From contig JALGPY010000003.1 of assembly GCA_023055425.1 (NCBI GenBank), positions 21,449,001-21,513,000 of the forward strand: 64,000 bases of DNA, written 5' to 3'. Source of the DNA: Linanthus parryae (taxonomy: Eukaryota > Streptophyta > Magnoliopsida > Ericales > Polemoniaceae). The number at the start of each line of letters is the position of its first letter. The stretch's first letter is position 1. Positions 22,855 to 35,300 of the stretch are shown in pieces. The position numbers and the translations under genes are program-made. Below the pieces are notes generated by a model. The model saw only the letters and a list, made by a program, of their open reading frames with translations, searched no databases and was not told where the DNA came from.

Positions 22855-24910
22855 GAGAATTGATTCTTACACCGGTCATCATTGATGGTTACACCGAATT
22901 TTAATTGGTGTGACATTTTTAGCCTCATTAATCGACTGCTAACATATCTCTCCATCTAGCACTGCTATGTAATAATTTATTTCAGGTAACCTTGCATTTT
23001 TCATTCTTTTGTCATGTTTTCGGATTAACTTTGATATTTTTTTTGAATTTAAGAGTGGTGATAGTTTTGAAAATCAATCTTGAATGTTTTGCTTTAGGAT
23101 TAATTATGATTTACTTTCGCAGTTGTACTTTAGGTAGCTAATATTTAGGGTAGTGATTCTTACACCAGCAATTTTGATGCTTACACCAGATTTATGTTGT
23201 CGTGACTTAACTACCCCTCCATAATTATAATCAAATTTGTAGTTATTCCTTTTGCAATCGTTTTTTTTTTAGGGGAGCAATCATCTATTTTTAGAAAGTA
23301 TAATATTTTAAAAATTTACCATGATTTTATCTTCATATATTTTTACATTCCTTTTAAACTACCTTTCTCTTTATTAAAACTTCCCTACCTTTTCTTTAAA
23401 AAAAAAAATAGTGCCTCCTTTATACTCTGGCGATCTTTTTACTTCCTGAAAAATATTTTGATGAAGATACAATAACAATTTAAATTAACTTTTTCCCTAA
23501 AAAAAATTAAATTAATTTTAACAATTCTAATGGAAAAAAATGACATATGTTGTGTATGAACAAAAAGACGAAACCAAACAGAAGAAACCATCTATAAACT
23601 CTAACTTGAACATGTCGTTTGCACACAAGCACCAAAAAGAAATGAGTGTATGAAAGCCATTTTGTAGAAAAATGACTAGAACATAGTGTATATACATGTC
23701 GGCAAAGCATTTTTTCTCAAAAAAATAAATAAATAAATAAATAAAAAAATACAAAGCCAAGCATACACGTGAATAGTATTAGATTGCGGAAACTCGGAGA
23801 ATTCAATTTCATACTGTCTAAATTGACCCAACCAAGAGTACGACACGGAGCCATTTTGGATTATTTTTTACAAGAGTTCAAAAAACAGTCACACGTTCCT
23901 AAAAAAACAAAAAAAACAAAAACAATAACACCTTAAAAAAACATCCCCGTCCTAAAAAAAACATTTTTTTAGTGCTAATGTTTTAAAACCTTTCCTCAAT
24001 AAGGTGTTAATGTTTTAAAAGGATTAACACATTTATAGAGATTAATCATGAATTTTTTGGAAATGTCAAACTTGTCAAAAATAAAAGATTGGAAATATTA
24101 TAATTTAGTTTTAAATACTATTAATGAGGGGTAATTAAGTCATGACAGCATAAAACTGATGTAACCATCACATTTGCTGGTGTAAGAATCACTACCCAAT
24201 ATTTATCCCTTATGAACAAACAAAATGTTCATAACCAGCAATTGTCATTGCTTTTGATTTTGACCAAATACTCGGACAGCGAGAGAGAAATGATTTTGTC
24301 ATTTTGTGGCAGGGTGATAAAAAATGCAGAGTTGAATGTACTTCGAAATTCATGAAGTTTGTGTGTATATGAAGTTTGTTGATTGGGTATTTGCCAAAAT
24401 TTGAAATAATGGATGGATGGATAGGGTTTTCGCCCAATTTAGAAGTTTAAATTAGGATCATTAAAATAGCAAGGGAGGGCAAAATGTTATTTTAGGGCCC
24501 TGGAATTCAGTTTCTACACATGATTAGGGGGAATTCTTAATCCTCCTCCCCTCTAGATTTGCCCAAAGGCACGTCTTATCATTTGTGTGTGTGTGTTATT
24601 TTTTTATTATTTTTTTTTTAGGCTGAATTTTAGCTATCCAAAAATAACCACTCCTAAAGGTAACCGGATTCTCTATAGCATTCAAAAAGGAAAAATTCAG
24701 AATTTATTTCGAAATAATTCAATTCCCAAATTGAAAACGAATCTCAAAATTAATGCAAGAACGTGAGAAAATATTAGATTAAAACTACCTAAAATATTTT
24801 TTACAAATGAAATGGAGATTATGTTAGTAATTGATAAAAAAGGTAAAGAAGTCACACCAACCAAAATCCGGTGTAACCATCAATAATAACCGGTGTAAGA
24901 ATCAATTCCC
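22855..24910. mobile_element. 8-bp-TSD transposon, family B, host of a nested family A copy
   Basis: The inverted ends (GAATTGATTCTTACACCGG, then GATGGTTACACC) are related to the family A ends. The flanking 8 bp TTTATTAT are duplicated (22847-22854 and 24911-24918). Family A copy 2 is inserted inside it at 23148-24197. Without the insert the element is about 1 kb. No transposase is seen. Confidence 0.83.
23148..24197 (-). mobile_element. 8-bp-TSD transposon, family A, copy 2 (nested)
   Basis: Its ends are the same as copy 1 (GGGTAGTGATTCTTACACC). It is flanked by the duplication AATATTTA (23140-23147 and 24198-24205) and lies in opposite orientation to copy 1. The two interiors are clearly alike, including a poly-T/AAATA tract that varies in length. 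Confidence 0.85.
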
Positions 24911-25020
24911 TTTATTATTATGCTATGTTTGTAGTTTGTTTTGGACGATAGTTTGTTAGGATTTGGCGTAAGTTTGGTTGACGTATAGTTATAACTTCTT
25001 TGTACGATGGGTGGGTTTAA

Positions 25021-26205
25021 TTTTTTTTTGAGAAGGTCCATTTTATTCAACTAGCTGGCCGAAAGAAAACGGCCCATTACATCATTATTTAAACAAAAGG
25101 AAGCCCATTCGGGGGCTGAGCAGACTGAAATAAATTCACAACCAAGCTGGAGGCCTCTTTGTGCAAATTTGTGTGCACACATATTCCACTTTCTTGAGAT
25201 GTGGACTATCTGGTAGCTTCTTGTCTTCTCGAGAAGACTGTTGGCTTCTTCAATATTCATCTCTATCTCCGTTACATCTTCTGGTTCCTTCCTCTCTCTT
25301 CTTCTGTTCATCTCTCTCACTAGAGAGATGGCATCTGTTTCCACCCAGATGCTTGCATGTCCCCTTTGAATTGCGAAATCGATACCCTCTTTCAATGCCG
25401 TAGCTTCTGCTGCTTTGGCTGAATTTGAAAAGGGGATCGGTTTAGCTTTTCCGGCGATGAAGACACCCGAACCAAATCTGATTACTACACCGATTGCTGC
25501 TTTCTTTATGGGTTGATTCCACGCCGCATCAGTGTTGATAATCACCCAATCCTCCGACGGCCTTGGTGGAGGTCGATCCGTTGAGGGGCTTGTCTGAGCC
25601 GACGAAGCCGAATCATTCATCGTCGGAGAACCGCCGGAAAGTTCCAACAGGTAACTATTTACTTGCACAACCACCTCTTCTGGGCTTCTTCTCATCCTTT
25701 TAAAAATTAGAGCATTTCTATTTTTCCATAAAAACCATATAAGGACACTCATGCAACATCTTTCTTCTGATTTTGCTGCGAGGAAGGTCTTGGACCACCA
25801 GATCTGAAATCGCATGGGGGATTTTGGAGCAAAATGCGGACCAAGTAAAGAGTTCCAGCAGTCCTTCGCAAAAGGGACAGAAAAGAAACAGATGAGTTTC
25901 ATCTTCTCCTTCTCTATTACAGATCTCACATCTGTTTTCAATGTTAATACCTTTCTGTAAAAGGTTTTTTCGAACCGGCAAACTCTTTAACAGAGCTCTC
26001 CATGTTGTAAAGATGACTCTTTTGGGAAGTTTCAATTTCCAAAAGATCCTCCACCAACCTGGGTTTGGGTTCGAACAACTGCCTGACTGCAAAATTTGTT
26101 TCTGCTCTTCTTGTCTTTTAATCAACACATACCCGGAACTTACAGTGTAATTCCCCGAATCTGAGTAATGCCAAATAAGCCGATCAGCAACCGGTCTTGA
26201 AGGAA
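25021..26205 (-). pseudogene. LINE fragment: zf-RVT and RNase H domains
   Basis: Two overlapping minus-strand frames (26128-25718 and 25941-25051) are one decayed protein with a frameshift. The first carries the zinc-binding reverse-transcriptase region of plant LINEs (Trp-Lys-Leu-x-x-Pro-Lys, then Cys-x-x-Cys and His-x-x-x-x-Cys). The second continues into an RVT_3 RNase H domain with an INTDAAW start, the acidic residues of AEATALKEG and ETDA, and the AHKFAQ end. An oligo(A) tail is visible as the T run at 25021-25029. The reverse transcriptase core and endonuclease are missing, so this is a 5'-truncated copy. Confidence 0.82.
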
Positions 26206-26771
26206 TTATGTTTAAAAAAAATTTATTTATGATTTTAATATTTATTTATCGTAAATTCTTACTTTTAAAGACGACCGCTTATATAGCGACGAAAATTAAG
26301 TGGGCAAAGAGACAAAAGATGACGAGTAAAATCGTTGTTCTAAAATCGTCGGTTTCCACAAAAAGGCAAGCAAAAATGGACAAACAACACAAAAATTTAT
26401 TAAAAAAGCAGTCGATTAGTAAAGACGACGAAAAAAATGTCGTCTAATGTTCAAAGAAGACGAGCAAAGTTTTCGGAAAAGATTTAAAGACGAATAAATG
26501 TCGTCGGAACGTTCTTCAGCAAAAATTCTGACCACGAAATTAGATAGTCGGGGCGTATTTGGCAAAGGTAATAATGACGAGCAAAAGATGTCGGCAATTA
26601 TGCTCTAACGACTAAGGGATGTTTTGCCGCCCGGTCGAAGTAACGATGGAGCTATCCCCAGCGCATATCGACGAGCTATTTTCGTCGTTGTTTCATTCTA
26701 GCGATTTTTTTTTTTTTTTTTTGGATTTAACGAAAAGCGTGTTCATCGTAACAAACCGATTTTTTTTAGTG
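26206..26771. mobile_element. CACTA-like fragment with GTCGTC repeats
   Basis: The right border reads CACTAAAAAAAATCGG on the minus strand. The interior is crowded with short GACGA/TCGTC motifs in both directions, a pattern of subterminal repeats. No matching left end was found; the left limit is set at the edge of the LINE homology. Confidence 0.5.
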
Positions 26772-26810
26772 ACGAGACACGATCATTAACAAGAAGGGGT
26801 ATAACTAGCT

Positions 26811-27944
26811 GGATTGGGATCCTCTCCGGCCTTCAGCGTCTCCAGCCATGTATCCGGACCATACAAATTTGATAGTTCATAGGATCAATACACGTCTCTC
26901 ACCCTCTCCCTCTGAGAATTACTCTCCCTCTCTATCTTCTGCAACGATTACAAATCCCAGATCTCATTCTCTTCTCTGCGATGGCAAACACGGCGGTTCC
27001 TTTGCCTCTAATCTCACACCGCTACGGTTCTTGCCCTTGTAGCAAAAAATATGAAGCTATTACTGAAACTCGAAAGAAATTGATTTCCGTCATATTTCAA
27101 AGAATAATTTTTTTGGAATCTTATGGAGACTAATTAAGTATTAGTTGGATTAAGTTGAATTTCAATCCGCAAAATCCATAATTGTTAAACAAAAATTTGC
27201 TTAGCTGTGAGTCTGTGACAGCTCGAAAGAAATTGATTTGAACCGAACACCTGACTTTCAATTTTTATTTTGTGGGTTTCAATTTTTGCATCTTCAATTT
27301 TTATTTGGAATTGAGCTAATGTAGTTTTGGATTGCATAGAAAAAAGGAAAAAACTAAAGGGACCGAAACCGTTTAGACAGAAATGAACAGAATTTGGATT
27401 CACCGATCAGAGGGCATCATGTGGCTGCCTCGACCCATTTTTTCGGCCGCTAACAAATTTTGTTGTGTACGAGCTTTGATATGGTGTATTAGTAACACTA
27501 CTATGTTTATGATTTAGGAAATGCTTGTAGGTTAGGTGGTTTGAATTCTTTAGATTTTAAACCTTGGTTGTAATTCTGGTTCATATTTGAAGAATAAGGG
27601 TATGCATTTAAAACTGGGTTTAGATTTTCATGTTTTTGGTTTTAAATTTTGTTTTTACAATACATATTGATCAATAATAGTGATGTTTTCTGACACATGC
27701 TCACAACTTTTTGTCCCATTTTCTGGCTGATGCTTTATGTTCCTTTAGCGTGGTTCAAGAAAATGGAGGTTTGGGAGGATGGACGAAAGAGAGATAGAGA
27801 GACGGAAAGTGTAGAGGTAGGGGACGAACAGGGACGTTTTGGGTGTAATAGAGAGCACATGCTCTGTACTAACGTGGCATGATCTTACAATCGCTTTGAA
27901 TTGAGTGGTCCAAATACAAGCCTGGAGACCCTGGAGGCCGGAGC
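26811..27944. mobile_element. Mutator-like element with gene-like interior
   Basis: The 10-bp direct repeat ATAACTAGCT flanks the element (26801-26810 and 27945-27954). The ends share an imperfect inverted repeat with CTCCGGCCT, GTCTCCAG and GGACCA in the same order. The interior holds a leader-like pyrimidine-rich tract and an ATG frame at 26980 (Met-Ala-Asn-Thr-Ala-Val...), which may be captured host sequence. No transposase. Confidence 0.65.
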
Positions 27945-27954
27945 ATAACTAGCT

Positions 27955-28391
27955 ACCATTCTGTCTCCGCTTTTTGTTCTCAACTTAATTTTATCACTAT
28001 TCACTGTGTCATTTTGACCCGGTAATTTGAATTGTAAAATAACGCAATTTTTTTTATAGAAATTTCATAGTGTTGTAGAGTAAAATGTTCTCCATAATAC
28101 GGTGAAAAAAATATCAAAAAATTGCATCGTTTTGTTATCCAAATCACCCGATCAAAGACACAGATACGAGTCAAAAAGTCATGATAGAAACAAAGATAAA
28201 AAACGGAGTGGTATCTTTCACTTTCCAATAAAGAAGGAATGACAATAAAGTAAAAATTCAAGTAATAAATGTTTTCTTAAACTTTGTAAAAAGTGGGTAT
28301 GACGTTGGTTTAAATGGGAATATAAAGCATGCTGTTGTTTGTGAGAAACCAAAAATTCTTAGAACAGAGAACTTCCAAGCTACTTCAAACA
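27955..28391 (+). promoter_or_regulatory. Upstream region of the acyl-CoA reductase gene
   Basis: AT-rich 437 bp directly before the start codon. No confident TATA box or known tapetum-type element was assigned. An in-frame upstream ATG at 28329 would add 21 residues. Confidence 0.4.
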
Positions 28392-31300
28392 ATGAAGTCA
28401 CTAATTTTGAGTTCGCCTCCACCGAAGCCAAAAATGTTGCACAACTCTTCAGTCAGGGTTGCGAACAGACTTAATTATGTTCTTCGCAGATGTGAATATA
28501 AGGGCAAGAAGGATACAGACATATCATGTGTTCTCAAACACAACACCGGCAGTGCCACCGTCATACGCAACAGCGGTAGTTTACACAGTGATGGTACACC
28601 CAAAGGCATTGGAATCTCTAAGTTTCTTGCAGGAAAAAATTTCTTTATAACTGGGGCTACCGGGTTTCTAGGAAAAGGTATCTTATTTCAATCGTATAGA
28701 AAAGAAAAGTATGCGAGAGTGTTTCTTTCTTACCAAATCTCAGGTTTGTACTTCGAAAATTTTCAGCTTTCCTTGAGAGGATCCTACGAACTGATGTGCG
28801 TAAGATCTTCATGTTGATCAATGCAAAGAGCAAGGAAGATGCAATGAACCGATTGCAGAATGAAGTGCGTCTAACAGTCCTTCACATGCATTTTATTTAA
28901 ACATATTAGCATTGATAATGTGTTTGCTGAAATTAAAGTGAGTATTGAAATTACTATTTCTCTTTTCCTTTTGCGTTAACGCGCAGATAATGGACTCAGA
29001 ATTGTTTGATTCCTTGCGAACAATACATGGAAAGTCATATAAGGAATTCATGTTCAATAAGCTGATACCTGTTGTGGGAAACATATGTGAACAAGGACTT
29101 GGCATGGATGAGGCATCTATTCAGGATATTTCGGAAGAAGTAGACATAATCATCAATTCGGCTGCAAATACAACATTTGATGAGAGGTTTTTTCATTGCC
29201 AATATTTATATTTTCAAATTAATAAATACTAGGCAATACTCCGCGCGATGCGCGAGTCTGTGATAAGATCGATTTTTTCACTTTTGAGAAGATAATAATA
29301 AAATAAATGAATCTAATTGTAATAGCTGAAATCTTACGAAAAATATAACAAATTTGACTAGGATTCCTGGGAAGTAAAACTCTAAAAAGTTCATGTTTAT
29401 TTGTATACAAATCGTGTAGCTGAAATTAAACTCCAATTAAATCTCAAAAGAAAGAATGAAAGAAAATCATTATGTGATCGAGTGTACAAATAAGAAAAAA
29501 AAAATTAAATTCAAACTATTGTAAAACTTACTCTTACAAGATCACTTGCATTTAATGAAAAATCTATTTTAAAACTATCAAAACAATTTATTTGACCCTT
29601 TCGTTTTTGAGGTATTCTAAAAGTTATTAATTTATGATGGTTAAAATGCTATTATTCAATTTTTCCACGTGAAATGGCATAATACGTCTTATAAAATACT
29701 TTTCATGTGTTGTGTCTCCAAATTATAAGAAATACCTAAAATATTACGAAGAGAGACATTAAAAAGAAAACTAAACACAGTGTAATCTATATTTTTCACA
29801 TAAAAGAAAATAATATAAAAATTTGTGTAACTGTCAACATACTATGGTGTACTAAAGTATAGGAAGAGAAATTAAACCAATGACTTTTTTCATAAAATTT
29901 GTGTAACTGTCAACATCTAATTTGTTATGAAATTTTTGACATTTGTTGCTCAAAATATAAGTATTTATAAATTAAAAATACTACCAATTTCTTTCTCGTG
30001 GATTTTTAGTGATGATTACGCTTATTTTGGATAGTGCCTTTTACCTGAGAGACCACATACGACAGATTGGCAAGCCCACTTATAAAAAACAGACTATAGG
30101 GAAAAAAAAGATATTACAAAATAATTTAATAATACATTGTAGCTTTATCCTCAATTATTCGTTATGAGTTACAATTGATGCTGATATTCCTCTAATATAG
30201 TATAAGAATTCTTATTTGAGCAGTAGTTCTCTATGTCGTGTCAGTTGTTGTATTGCAAGTTATAATGCTTTGACACCCTCGGTGGGTGCACTTGTGCACC
30301 AATCCTATATCATTGAATAGTAATTAAAATTTATCGTTCAAATAATATTTTGTTGATAAATGAATTTATATCCAAGGTCATTTATTATTTTCTCACATGT
30401 AACTCCTAGAAATATAACGAATCGACTTTTTATTTTATAAAAACGCAAATCAGCTCATCCCATTTAGAAAAAGAACGAAGTATGTACCAATAAGAGTTTT
30501 TCTTGCTTACCTTAGCCAACAATGCGAAACATGAACAATAATAAGTTTTAGAAAGCCAGACAAATTACAAATTTTACAATAAAAGTTGGAAGAGTGGATT
30601 TAGATGAAAATAAATTTCCGTGTTTTGTATTTCAAAAAAAAAAATCTGTGTTTTGTTTTCATATTTAAGGTGATTTATTTTAAGAGTGTATTTCGTTTAA
30701 ACTTTTATAATGATTCATATAAATCACTTTTCATAGTTTTAACAGCCCTGAGACCTAGAGGCGGTGGTTTTATTTGCAAGAAATTTGATCACTTGGAGTT
30801 TTATCTTCTCTTTGCGAACTTAGTTGATACAAATTTACACAATTGCACAGTTAGACGAAAAAAAAACTGAAACATCATCTGACTAAACTAATTATATATG
30901 ACAACTCGATTGGAAATTTAAATCAAATAAAAATAAACATTCTAGATTTAGTACGGAGCTAATATAATGTAGAAGTAATAGAAGAATGCAAAAATAAACA
31001 ACAATTTCATTTCGCCCCACAAAAAATTATTATTCTAACTCACATAAAAAAATATAATGTTAATTTTAAGTTTTTTTAAGACTTGCCTATTTTTCGTCTA
31101 CAGGGTTTGAACCCGTGACTTCATGTACGTGGATATTGGATTAGAAAAAAAAAAATGAAATTCGGTATACTTCTATATATAAGCAAATAAAATGAATTGT
31201 TCTCCTCTACTTGAGATTACAATAAGGTTCTTCATTTAGGGATGTTCTTTTTAATAACAGGGGTTAAGAAAAAACTACACGTTTTTTTATAAATTCGGAA

Positions 31301-32306
31301 CGAAATAACTGTTACACAGCGTCCTTGAACTTCAAGAATATTTAGAACTATGACCATAATTACTGGGTTGCTTAACATGAATTTTGCATAGGGATGCACA
31401 AAACAATTGTTGATTTCACAATTTGTATTATATAAAAAAGACATATGACGGTATAAAATGTAATTATTCATATATACATTGATAACAACATTTCATGAGT
31501 TTAGCGACGAAACATAATTTTGATGCAGCATATAAGTACGCATGAACTCAAGCTCCTAGAACTAGAAGACATGTGTGAACGAATGATCTTGCATCCAAAT
31601 AATCAACTATCAAATATAGATTTCTTCTCTAGCAGGAAAGAAATCCGTATTAAATCACTTTGTGATCCTTATATATAAGGCAAAACTTTCTTGTTTGCAG
31701 AATTTCCTGTTTACATTCATAGAGTACTACATGTAATAAATTAATAGTCCATCACAGTGCAAATATGAACCAAAAAAATAAAAGTTTAAAGATAAAGAGA
31801 AAAGGCTGTGACATATTAATTGCTCGATACTAATGGATTGAAAAAAAAATCATTTTTGTTTTTAGAAGAAAATAAATTCTACTCTTGCTTATATGTTACC
31901 TATTTTCTTTACTTTAAGAAATATTTTAATTCTTATTCTTATTAGTAATATAATACAATGAAGTTTGAAAATGATTAAGTTACAATTTTGTGGTTGAATG
32001 ACCTGTTACTTCAATAATTTATTGAAATTATTTTTTATGTGTACTATCAAACAAAAAATATTTATATAAAGGAGATTAGACATCTTAGAAAAGAGATTAA
32101 TGGAAATTGAATTAGAATAAAATTTGTTTATTTTTATCGGCTCACTAAATTAAAATATTTTTTTATTATTAATTGTTAAATAAAATTAAAATTTAAGAAA
32201 CGGAGATTTGAAATATTTTTTAGTTCAAAATTTTTTTATCTCTTTAATTTTTGACATATTTGTCCATTTCATATATAACCACAAAAATAAATATAAGTTT
32301 CTAAAA

Positions 32307-32396
<90 letters not shown>

Positions 32397-35300
32397 TTAA
32401 TGAAACATAGATAAGAAAAAAAATGATCATTATGATAGCCCCATTTGATTTAAATTTTTTTTATTACTAAATAGTTAAATTAATTCAATAACATTGAAAT
32501 TAAAGTAATGAATACTTAACAAAAAATCAAGTTCAAATAATCATTATCTCTCATTTCATACATTATATTATATCTAACCCCCCCCCCCCCCCCCCCATAA
32601 CAAATATTGGTTTCCCTAGAAAAAAAATTAGAGAATAGAGAATTAGTTTTTAGTTTTCGTATTTTCTCTTTTTAATATATAAATATGTATATTTTTAGTT
32701 GCTTAAATAATTAATATCATGAAAATGAATTTAAAAAATGATAAGTTACAGCTATTATAAATACTTCATATTAAAAAGCTTTTTTATGATAATTTCTTGA
32801 TTCTTCATAATCAAAATTCATAGAGTAGCTAGACGTTAGTCTTTCACAAAAATTATATTTGTGGAAAAATGCTATTGTAATTCCATAGTTAGCATTTTAA
32901 TTGGTTATTCTAAGACATGAAAATTGATAATAGCAAATTTAATTATTATTAGCGTCTCATTTAATTTAAATATTTTCATTACTAAATAGTTCAATAAGTT
33001 AAAATTAAAGAAATGGTGAGTTGAAACTTCTTTCAAGTTCAAAAAATTGTTATCTCACGGATTTCTTACATTTTTTATTTTATATATACCCACAAACTGA
33101 ATAAAAAATATTGGATTTTTGAAAAAAGAGATTATAGAATAAATTTAGTTTTCACTTTTACTATTGTCGTTCTAAAAGTATACATATATATATATATGTA
33201 TATTTATAGTTGCTATAAATAATCAATATCATACAAAATAAAATTAAAAATATGCTTACAAATACTGTAAATACTTCATATTAAAAAACATATTTATGAT
33301 AGTTTTTTGATTCGTCATAATCTAAATTTAGAAGGACGTTAGTCTTGTAATAAAATAAATTAGTAGGAAGATGCTATTGTAATTTTTATCATGTACTATT
33401 TATAAACAAATAGTTAATGTAAATTAGTATAATATTAATGTCATTAAAACGAAGAGTTACAACAATTGCATTTACTTCAAATTAAATATCAATTTTATGA
33501 ATCATTAAATATTAAATTTTGTTGCACCATTTTATTGATAACTGAGGACTTGGTCTTCGTGAAGGGAGTCATATTGCATTTTTGTTGTTATTTTTCCACC
33601 ACGATTGTAACATATAACAAGATACAATGATTGGGTGGATGTTTAAGGAGCCAATACACATGTCATAAAGAAGGAAAATTCTTAATGACAAATGGCAAGA
33701 CCTGATGTAATATTTTCACTTCCCTGCTTTTATATAGAGAAGATATATATAAATATAAAATTTATGAATTATCAAATTTTTAAATTTATAAATGAGGTGA
33801 GGCATTTTAATTGGTTATTACATTACATGTATGTCATGACGTCGATGATAAATGGCATATTGAGAGTGAATTTATGCTCACCTAATAACTTTTATACATA
33901 ATATAGATATAGATTGTAAGGAGAAGCAAAAGATTTTTTTTGAGAGAATAGAAAGGATAAGCAAAAGATAGCATCATAATTAATCATTTTCTATCCCTAG
34001 TTTTAATAGTTTTTCCTTCGTCCCTACTTTTGATTAATTGCATTTTTTTAAGAACCAATCCGTTTTTAGATGTTTGGAATGTGAATTTTTTAAACAGCAA
34101 CAATAACAACAATAACAAAAAATCATTTTCTCCGTAATAGTAAAAAGTTGAGCTTATGCGCGTGTTATGTGTTTCAGGTATGATGTTTCTCTTATAACAA
34201 ACACAAGAGGGCCTGCTGAAATCGCAAGTTTCACAAAGAAATGCAAGAATCTCCTTGTTCTACTTCATGTATCAACTAGTAAGTCGATTGGAATCATTAT
34301 TGGCATTGGTCATATGGATAGCTAAATTTAAAATGAGTTATTTGAACTAAAGAGCATCCATTTTAGATAAAAATTCACATATATACTGTGGTCTGTCATA
34401 AAATTTATCTGATATTTCTTGCATTTGTTAAACCATCATATATTGATGCAAAAAACTCACCCTGCATTATAAAAAAAAATGCATGTTTAAGTGAAAATTG
34501 AGATCAGTTTATTGAAGTATAGAGACTCTTAATTATCTTTTGACGCCTTTCGGAGTACATAACTACGGTGAAGCCCGCTTGCATTTATACTTTAACATCC
34601 CCCGCCATTGACAGTTCTTTTGAGGAACTCCGAAAGCAAGGAATACACTTTCTATGTTATAAGAAGTTCCTCAAATGAACTGATCTACACTTTTTCTAAC
34701 TATATGATAGTCAACTTCCATGTTTTTATTTTTTATACTTACAATGGTCACAAAACATATGTTAATTTTCTATTAGCTAGTAGTACTAAACAAGCTTAAA
34801 TCCGCATCAAGTTATGTTATACCATTTTCGTTGCAGCATATGCTAATGGCAGAAGATCAGGGATAATAGTGGAGAAGCCCTTTGAAATGGGCCAAAGCAT
34901 AGCAAGAGAAAAGATCACGAATGCATCAGACGCATCATTGAAATTGGATGTCAACAAGGAATTTGATTTGGCTTTGGCTTTAAGTAATGGATCTGTAGAT
35001 AATAATCATGGAAATGAAACAACTCGAAAGCTCAAGAAACTGGGAATTGAGAGGTATTTTCCTATCTTAGGGACGTTTGATCTGTTTATACTTGATCATT
35101 GATCCACTTATGTTGTTCACAAAAAAATCAATACATGCTAGAGCAACCTATTTCGGGTGGAGAAATACATACGAGTTTTCCAAGGCTATGGGAGAGATGG
35201 TGATTAATAGCCTACGAGGAGACATACCTGTGGTCATACTCCGTCCAAGCATTATTAGTAGTTCCTACAAATACCCATTTTCAGGATGGGTTCAAGGCAT

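Larger units (their letters stand above)
29229..33913 (-). mobile_element. Non-autonomous Helitron in intron 3 of the reductase gene
   Basis: Read on the minus strand, the 5' end is TCTATATCTATATTATG (33913) and the 3' end is CTAG (29229), preceded by a GC-rich hairpin (CTCGCGC/GCGCGGAG) and TATTGC. The flanking bases are A and T, as Helitrons insert between A and T. Taking it out leaves an intron of about 306 bp. No Rep/helicase frame was found. The interior is very AT-rich and includes a (GA)n tract, a C tract and degenerate tandem repeats. Confidence 0.85.

Noticed and set aside
31095..31140. GGGTTTGAACCC resembling a tRNA T-arm
   Set aside because: No acceptor stem, anticodon arm or D-arm could be fitted around it.
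32208..32414. Frame with a long Arg-Glu repeat
   Set aside because: Produced by the (GA)n microsatellite.
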